A DNA stretch of 14,700 bases. Origin: Mucidula mucida (Eukaryota > Basidiomycota > Agaricomycetes > Agaricales > Physalacriaceae). The translations under genes were made by a program, and so were the position numbers. The stretch is taken from the NCBI GenBank assembly GCA_015501055.1, contig JADNYV010000831.1:1-14700 (forward strand), in the 5' to 3' direction. Below, one piece after another: positions 8,790-14,700 of the stretch. Below the pieces are notes generated by a model. That model saw only the letters and a list, made by a program, of their open reading frames with translations. It did not search any database and was not told the DNA's origin. How positions within the stretch are numbered: position 1 is the first letter of the stretch; each line of letters starts with the position of its first letter.

Positions 8790-10581
8790 TCACCTCACAC
8801 TCAATCTACTGAATCCTAGATCCCCATTCTTCCCGCTTCTATTCCCTACGTTTCTATCCGTGTCCAGCTCATTAAACGGATCCCGAACACTACCCGTCTT
8901 TGTACGCCACAGTTGGGTATACAGCCCCTTGATCTTTTGCAGCTCTGCGTCGAGCACAGCAGTCTTGCTGGCGAGCGCGAGGAAGAGGGAGTGCTGTGCT
9001 TGAAGAGTTGCCGTTATTCCTTTTGGAAGAAGAATGCGTATAAATCACGAGTACATAAATCTAGAAAGGCATACCATGAGGTGTATACTGAGTCTGCTGA
9101 GCCATCGATGCCAACTTTCGTTCGATTTGCTGCCACAAATTAGCACTAGATATTATGTAGGTGGAGGATGTTACAAACCTCGATCGTCGTTTTACACCAA
9201 ACCAGTCGTTCCCGCATTTGCTTCGACAGACGGTTGAAGAATCTACAGATTTGTTCATCACGAAAGTGACAGATTCGAGATTCTCAGACTCACTCAAAGG
9301 GAAACGACGCGTGGTCCTTCAGATGGGGATGGTTCATCTGCTGGCTCTTATGCGCATCGATGATTCGCATAGCGGTTATCGTGTCTTCAACCGCCTGTTC
9401 TGTTTTAGCCTGCAGATCTTTCGTGTGGTGTACATCAGAGCGGACGAAAGAAACTGCGTCAATCAGTTCCTGCGTAATACGTTAGTAACAGACTCCTGTG
9501 GAAGAACGTAAGTGTTTATTGACCTTGTGGAAGGACCGCAGCTGTTCTTGGCTTTTGACCGGCTCTTCGCCCAACTTGCGCTGGGAAAGGTCTTTGCTGA
9601 TCTGTATCCGACCTTGTATATGCGATCTGTCGGAATGTCAATCGAGGCAATTAAGGAGAATATTTCGTACTCTATTTCCTCAAACTGCTTTTTGAGGGCG
9701 TCCGGCAGATCATTGAATTTTGTCGACTTGGTGAACAACGGCGCCCCTTGGGGAACGGACACACTAACAAAGTGGATAAGACAGATCTAAATTGTCGATT
9801 GAACAGACGTACGTCGATTGTTGCTGCTGTGGTGGTTTACTGAAAAGACTAGTACCGAACGAGGGTACAGTTGACTGGCTTTGAAGGGTAGAGTTCCCGA
9901 ATAACGAGCCAGACTGTTGCTGCTGTTGGTTCTGCTGTTGATTCTGGTTCTGACCAAACGTGCTGTTCCCAAATAGCGAGCTCCCGCCACTTCCAGACTG
10001 CCCAAACAAGCCGGTGGATGGCTGCTGTTGCTGTTGTTGTTGCTGCTGCTGGTTTTGGTTCGTAGACTGCCCGAAAAGAGATGGTTGTTGTTGGTCAAAT
10101 AACGAGGTCGTCCCAGTCGCTGCGGGTTGTTGCTGCTGATTCTGATTCGACTGGCCAAATATGGATGAGCCACCGCCGAACGAAGATGGCTGTTGTTGTT
10201 GCTGCTGGGGCTGATTCTGTTGGCCAAACAGCGAATTCGTTGGCTGCTGCTGCTGCTGCTGGTTCGACTGCCCGAATAATGATGGCGCCGCCGTTGACTG
10301 CTGCTGTTGTGGCTGGCCGAAAAGAGATGGGGTATTCGTCGACTGTTGCCCAAAGATAGACTTGTTCTGCTGTTGGTTATTCTGCCCAAACGCACTGAAC
10401 GCGTTGGTAGCCGGTGCCGTCGTGGATGCGCCAAATGTATTCGTTTGTCCGCTGGGCTGACCAAACGCGCTCGTCGTTGACGTCGTCGCCGGCTTCAGGC
10501 CAAACGCCGATGCACTAAGTGAAAAACATTAATTTTGCCTCTGATTATGTGGTCAAGCGCGCACTTTGTTGCAAACGACAT
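8790..10581 (-). CDS. NUP49: FG-repeat nucleoporin of the Nup49/Nup58 family, complete, 8 exons
   Basis: This is a channel nucleoporin of the nuclear pore. In yeast Nup49 joins Nsp1 and Nup57 through coiled coils, and its FG repeats bind transport receptors. Minus-strand exons are 10565-10581, 9813-10514, 9671-9763, 9524-9626, 9294-9469, 9179-9242, 9075-9129 and 8790-9019. They total 1440 nt and encode 479 residues. Residues 1-240 hold 16 FG dipeptides, mostly SLFGQ or AFGQ, separated by Gln/Asn-rich spacers, plus one decayed repeat, LFDQ. The C-terminal half carries family-like blocks: TKFNDLPDALKKQFEEIE, SHIQGRIQISKDLSQRKLGE, FPFEFFNRLSKQMRERL and ITATLQAQHSLFLALASKTA, then TKTGSVRDPFNELD near the end. 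The start is set by a 17-nt first exon, ATG TCG TTT GCA ACA AA, which splices in phase to give MSFATNASAFG. Nup54/Nup57 was considered, but the LQAQH block and the RDPFNEL tail fit Nup49 better. Confidence 0.88.
10021..10270 (-). repeat. CAG/CAA-rich glutamine tracts in the FG domain
   Basis: Exon 2 of the nucleoporin holds several runs of mixed CAG and CAA codons. The longest encodes about ten glutamines near 10023-10050, and others lie near 10195 and 10245. They are in frame and serve as spacers between FG motifs. The tracts are imperfect, because CAA interrupts CAG, yet length change by slippage remains likely between strains. Confidence 0.85.
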
Positions 10582-13333
10582 TGCTCACGCGCGAAGCAGT
10601 GGTGGAAGGAGGAAGACTTTCGGCAGGCAAATGCCGATCACTCCTACCTCCTCCTATGATGAGACCAAAACTAAGGTAGGGGCTATATCCTGTCGACGCT
10701 TTCAAAATGCATGGACTATTCGGTGAGAACGATTTTACTCTTCGGTTTTTTTGCTGCCAGTTCCAGGAAAACATCGAATCAAGTTGTTCTTCTTTCTCGT
10801 AAAACTACCCGAATTGTTCAGGTGCTCTAACCGTTGAACTGGTCCAGGAACTCTCGGAAATAGCGCCACGGCCACTGCACCTGAACGACGCTGATTTTTG
10901 TAGAATACACGCACCTTGTGGCTCCCGCACCTTAGTGCACCCCATGCGGAAACTCCTGCACTTTCTGATAAGACCGCCTTGTGATTGACTGTGCAACCTT
11001 CGTCCAATTCTCTGGGTTATCCTGAAGTAGGTCTACAGTGTACATGGTGAGAGTTTTCTTGCCTAGAATGTATGGTGGATGGTCCTTTCTCTCTCCTCGC
11101 GGTTCCGTTCCATAAATTTAACGCGACAGAACGGAAACGTGCTCCAAGACGCGCTTCTGAATAAGCAGCCGGAACCGAATCAGTGCCCCCATCCCGTTGT
11201 AAGTGTTGCAGATACGGTCACGTTAATATTCTGACATCTTCTTTCCAGAACCTCAGTAACCGTTTTGCCTTCCATGGACTAGCATGAGAGCCACAGTGCT
11301 AACTTTACGCCGTACTGCGATATATGCGTACCACGGGGCCGATTTTTATCTGGTGTTATCGTCACCAGCCCTCCAAAATGAAAGACCGCCCTGCTATTTC
11401 TACTCTCATCGCAATAGACGCGTTGGCTAATTTGGCAGTCCAATCAGACCCGTTCATCGTGGAAAACCAGTACCGCAAACTGGATTTCTCGCCCAGAATA
11501 GACTGACGCCGTTCATGACAACCACGTTACAGTTCCAAGTCAACGGTTTGCCCTCAATCTCCTGTCTGTCTTCACCTTACCAGTTCGTTGGTGGGGGACC
11601 TTAGCGTCTGCTACGTGTTCTAACATTACACACTATCTATGCCCAAGATTCCTGTTACACGTCATGCAACTCCCGTCTCTGGCTACTCTTTCATCCTCGC
11701 TCTCTTTCGCATTTCGGACTCTGAGGACGCTTGTGGACCACGATAATCTACCAATATGTCACTGAATTGTTCGGCCCATGTACCCTGGCGATGCTCCGAG
11801 AGCCAATAACAATTATCATGAGCTAAATTCTTAAAGCACACGCATGCGCCCACTCGCGGGATACGTGTAAAACTGGGTGCAGACGGTCGCCGTCATGGGA
11901 GGTTTGCCAATCACAACAACGTGAAGATGATGAATGGATGACATCTCAACAGGTACCACAGGGACCGAGAAGGACCGATGGGTACCTTTTCATTATATTC
12001 CGCACAAATTTCCATTTGAGGACGGGAGCCTATTTTCAAAATTCTACAATGGAGGTTTCACCGTCCGCGTTCTAGACGCGCCACAGGCTCATCTGTCGCA
12101 GTCCGCCGCGATTTCGAGCGTGCGCCCCCTGCTCTACATACAGGGACAGATCAAACATTGACACAGCGGTTTTAGACGCGTCACCCACTTCTGAACACGT
12201 CAATAGGATTCAAGCACGCGATTCGCCGGCCAGAGACTGCCCGGCCAGTCCAGGCTTTGATGTCGCCCGCGGAGCCCCAGGTAAATAAAGCGCAATTCAG
12301 CTCGTGACAGGAACCTCATACAAGGAACAAGGCTTAGGCATGCCTGCCCCACAGCTCCGGCATGGTGAGGACCGCGTCCATACATAGAAAGCTTGGCGAT
12401 TTGAGCTCGCGCTTCGAAGCATGAGCAGAATATGGGTACTTCGGTCGTAGGTGGGTAGCCGTATGCTCTGACCTCGTGTTGACTTGCATCCTCATAGACT
12501 TAGAGCTTGCTGCCACTTGACCACGCGTTCGAGAAAATGAACAAGGAACAAACCACCAATCAGGCACAGGGGTACATCGATCGGGTCCTTTTAGACATGG
12601 GAATTGACCTTGTTTTAACAGTTTACCTCCGTTCTTGGCTGTTACAGGATCCGAGTCTTCCAACCGTGCCGCCAGTACCTCACCATCTACACGGTCCTCC
12701 CATATATCGACTGTGTGGGTACGAAACCAGTTTAGTGCGACGAAACAGGGAGAGGGCTCCCACCCCAGACGCCAGTTCCCCGTCCGTTGTTCTGATTTTG
12801 GCCCAAGGCTCTGAGAACAGCGTGCGAAACGTGAGAGTGGACCATCAGATTTCGTCGTTGTTTGGGCGGTGAGTTACCAACACAGCTCTCCTTGGGACGT
12901 TATCCATGACCGTCGCTACGCATAATAGGGAAAACTTCGGCACGCCGATATTTCTCCTGCAAGAAACAACCAGGTCCCAAAGCTTGTGAAACCTCGCTAG
13001 GCTGATCGAGATTAGGCAACGGAGAGGTGCAATCTGATATAACTCTATTCAAAGCATGATGTGACCTTACGTTGGGTTCAATAGCCAACCACACGGATTA
13101 CTCGGATTGATGGTCAACCTGTCACAAATTGACGAATCTCCATATGTTCTCCATCTAGGCCATTTCTCGAGGTCCACAATCGCATTCATTTAGAAGCTTC
13201 GCCAGATCTGCCTTGAATCTCCCGCCTCCAATTTCCCTTGCTCATTCTGACCACCGGATATTTTTCCCCTTTCATCATATTTAAAGCTTGTTTCGTCCCT
13301 TCAAGCTCCCTCTCCTTCCCCAACGCACACATC
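10582..13333. other. 2.75-kb interval without a convincing gene
   Basis: This stretch separates the divergently placed nucleoporin and WOPR genes, so it contains both promoters. The frames inside it (for example 11934-12161 and 12507-12872 on the plus strand, 10735-11007 and 12334-12663 on the minus strand) have no recognisable domain, no consistent intron structure and mixed composition. A small ORF at 11639-11746 (MPKIPVTRHATPVSGYS) is equally unsupported. No terminal inverted repeats, long terminal repeats or RNA genes were seen by eye. WOPR-type regulators often have long upstream regions, so much of this could be regulatory. Confidence 0.5.
13277..13286 (+). promoter_or_regulatory. TATA-like box and pyrimidine tract upstream of the WOPR gene
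   Basis: The sequence atatttaaag lies 48-57 nt before the ATG at 13334. A CT-rich stretch, 13296-13320, follows it, as is common around fungal transcription starts. The leader would be short if this is the true TATA box. This is assigned by pattern only. Confidence 0.4.
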
Positions 13334-14543
13334 ATGTCCTTCGTTCCGCACTACGGCAATGGGACTATGAGTCGGGCACTCACACACCCTTCACTTCGTG
13401 CGTGTTCTCGTTGTCATGTGTTATCGCGACATTCATGATATCTTTAGACCTTCGGGATGCCCATGACGCTCAAGTTATACTTGAAGCTGTTCGACGAAAT
13501 ATACTTCCCCTCATAAAGCGACGACTCGTCGCGAGCGAACGAGATCAACTTGAAGCTGGAAACGTCTTCGTTTGGGAAGAGGAGGGGGTTGAGGAATCCG
13601 GCCTATTGAGGTGGACTGATGGGCGCCGGTGGTAAGTGACATTGCAGTACATTCGCGTCAGCCTCACCCTAAAAGACCGCCAGGTCACAAAGTCGTATGC
13701 GCGGCGACTTTCTATTCTACGAGGAAAAGGTGGAGACGACACAAGACGAGCGGGACGCCAAGGCCGCGCGACGGTCAGCTAAATTCTTAGCTCTTGAGCA
13801 TTGGGTCCGCTGATCTTCATTCCTTCAGCGCCAAGCGAGCTGCGGACCCGACCGCCGTCATCCCGCCCCCCACCCGACGTAAAGACCGCCCGTCAAAGCC
13901 CAACGGCTTGACAAAACAGACGTATTCTGCACTGGTTTATCTTCCGGGCGTTAAGGAGGGCCGAAAATGGCATGTGGTAGCTTATTTCTCGGTAAGACTC
14001 CGACTCTTGCATCATGTATCTAGTGTTTGACCGAGGCCACAGGGGAAGGACTATGCGCACCTCCCGGTGATTGACCAATACGAAAACTTGCGCCAAATTC
14101 AAGTGCCCAAAGGCGTCATAATGACGACCAAAACTGTACCGCTCAGGTCAGACCGCTTTTCGGAATATTCAGATGACGCGGACAACAACGAGCGCCAGGC
14201 GCAGCTAACGATGACTGGTGACTCGAGCTCCTCGTCAAGTCCTGTGTCTCCCTCGAGATCATCATCATTTTCCTTACCGTCACCGATGCGACACGACACT
14301 CTGCAGCTCTCTCAACTCGACCTGACTGGGTTTAATTCGGAGGGCCACGAGTACGGGCGAACCGCTCTCCCATCACTGTCTACAATTGAATTCAGCCATC
14401 CCAAACGCCCAGAGTTTCTCAGAAGTCGGAGTGACGGCGCGACACCTCGCCGAAGTCTGCTCCCACCCCCACGAAGCTCGCCGTACGCGCCCTTGAGCGC
14501 GGAGGATCGAAGAGTACTGAGTAGTTTCCGGATAGTATTATAG
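13334..14543 (+). CDS. WOPR-domain (Gti1/Pac2 family) transcription factor, complete, 5 exons
   Basis: Members of this fungal-only family (Wor1, Ryp1, Gti1, Pac2) bind DNA through a bipartite WOPR domain and control morphology, mating or nutrient responses. Exons are 13334-13397, 13448-13631, 13684-13773, 13829-13991 and 14043-14543. They total 1002 nt and encode 333 residues. The first WOPR half covers about residues 22-98: LHLRDAHDAQVILEAVRR, then GNVFVWEEEG, LLRWTDGRRW and SQSRMRGDFLFYEEK. The second half covers about 139-180: GLTKQTYSALVYLPG, KWHVVAYF and LPVIDQY. Between them lies a basic linker, TRRKDRPSKPN. The C-terminal part (about 205-333) is Ser/Pro-rich and probably disordered, typical for the family. 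Introns are 50-55 nt. The start is the first ATG after the TATA-like box, and exon 1 joins in phase to the domain. Gti1-like and Pac2-like subtypes cannot be told apart by eye, and the target genes are unknown. Confidence 0.93.
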
Positions 14544-14700
14544 CCTTTTTGTGAGTCTTTCAACTCGCGTAGTTTTCTGTGACTCATCCTCCTTCCTAGG
14601 TGCCATTTCTTTCTCGTTCTCCATCTGGGACTTTGGGTTACTCGCTTTCCGACATGCATCGTTTTCTCGTCTCTGTACATTACATTTCTGTACTATCGCT
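14544..14700 (+). other. 3' flank of the WOPR gene
   Basis: This is pyrimidine-rich sequence after the TAG stop at 14541-14543, presumably 3' UTR. No clear AATAAA signal and no further coding exon is visible before the window ends. Confidence 0.5.

Noticed and set aside
9787..10464. 225-residue minus-strand frame rich in Ser, Asn and Arg
   Set aside because: It is the shifted frame of the CAG/CAA-rich nucleoporin exon 2; the FG-encoding frame is the real one.
8790..10581. Assignment of the nucleoporin as Nup54/Nup57 or Nsp1
   Set aside because: Its C-terminal blocks (ATLQAQH..., LASKTA..LDAELQKIK, RDPFNEL) fit the Nup49/Nup58 family; Nsp1- and Nup57-type C-terminal motifs were not seen.
13070..13092. 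tRNA T-arm-like hairpin around ggttcaatag
   Set aside because: The loop is 9 nt instead of 7, and no A box, acceptor stem or D arm can be placed upstream.

Overview
The window looks like nuclear DNA of a filamentous basidiomycete fungus, probably an agaricomycete. Three genes can be reconstructed exon by exon. Their 20 introns are 44-74 nt long, nearly all GT-AG, and all phases close exactly. No bacterial signals, rRNA, tRNA or CRISPR array were found. The phylum is inferred from intron style, gene families and the F-box type, not from a database match.

Layout. (1) Positions 1-1760 hold no gene I can name: one weak small spliced ORF (194-541), a weak C-terminal-type exon on the minus strand (1426-1575), a short hexamer repeat and half of a 100-bp-spaced direct repeat. 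(2) Positions 1763-3507, minus strand: an F-box gene broken by three single-nucleotide frameshifts within about 290 bp. (3) 3508-4787: gene-free. (4) 4788-7579, minus: a complete ten-exon neutral trehalase (GH37, NTH1 type; 766 aa). One exon is a 9-nt microexon inside the catalytic signature, followed by an apparent GC-AG intron. (5) 7580-8789: intergenic. (6) 8790-10581, minus: a complete eight-exon FG nucleoporin of the Nup49/Nup58 family (479 aa). (7) 10582-13333: 2.75 kb with no convincing gene. (8) 13334-14543, plus: a five-exon WOPR (Gti1/Pac2) transcription factor (333 aa).

The genes do not form a pathway or cluster. Trehalase mobilises the storage and stress sugar trehalose, the nucleoporin belongs to the central transport channel of the nuclear pore, and the WOPR protein is a DNA-binding regulator of development or nutrition. 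This is ordinary chromosomal neighbourhood, with decay concentrated at the left end. The observations most worth checking are the trehalase microexon with two competing donor sites 4 nt apart, the frameshifted F-box gene, and the direct repeat whose copies differ only by transitions.
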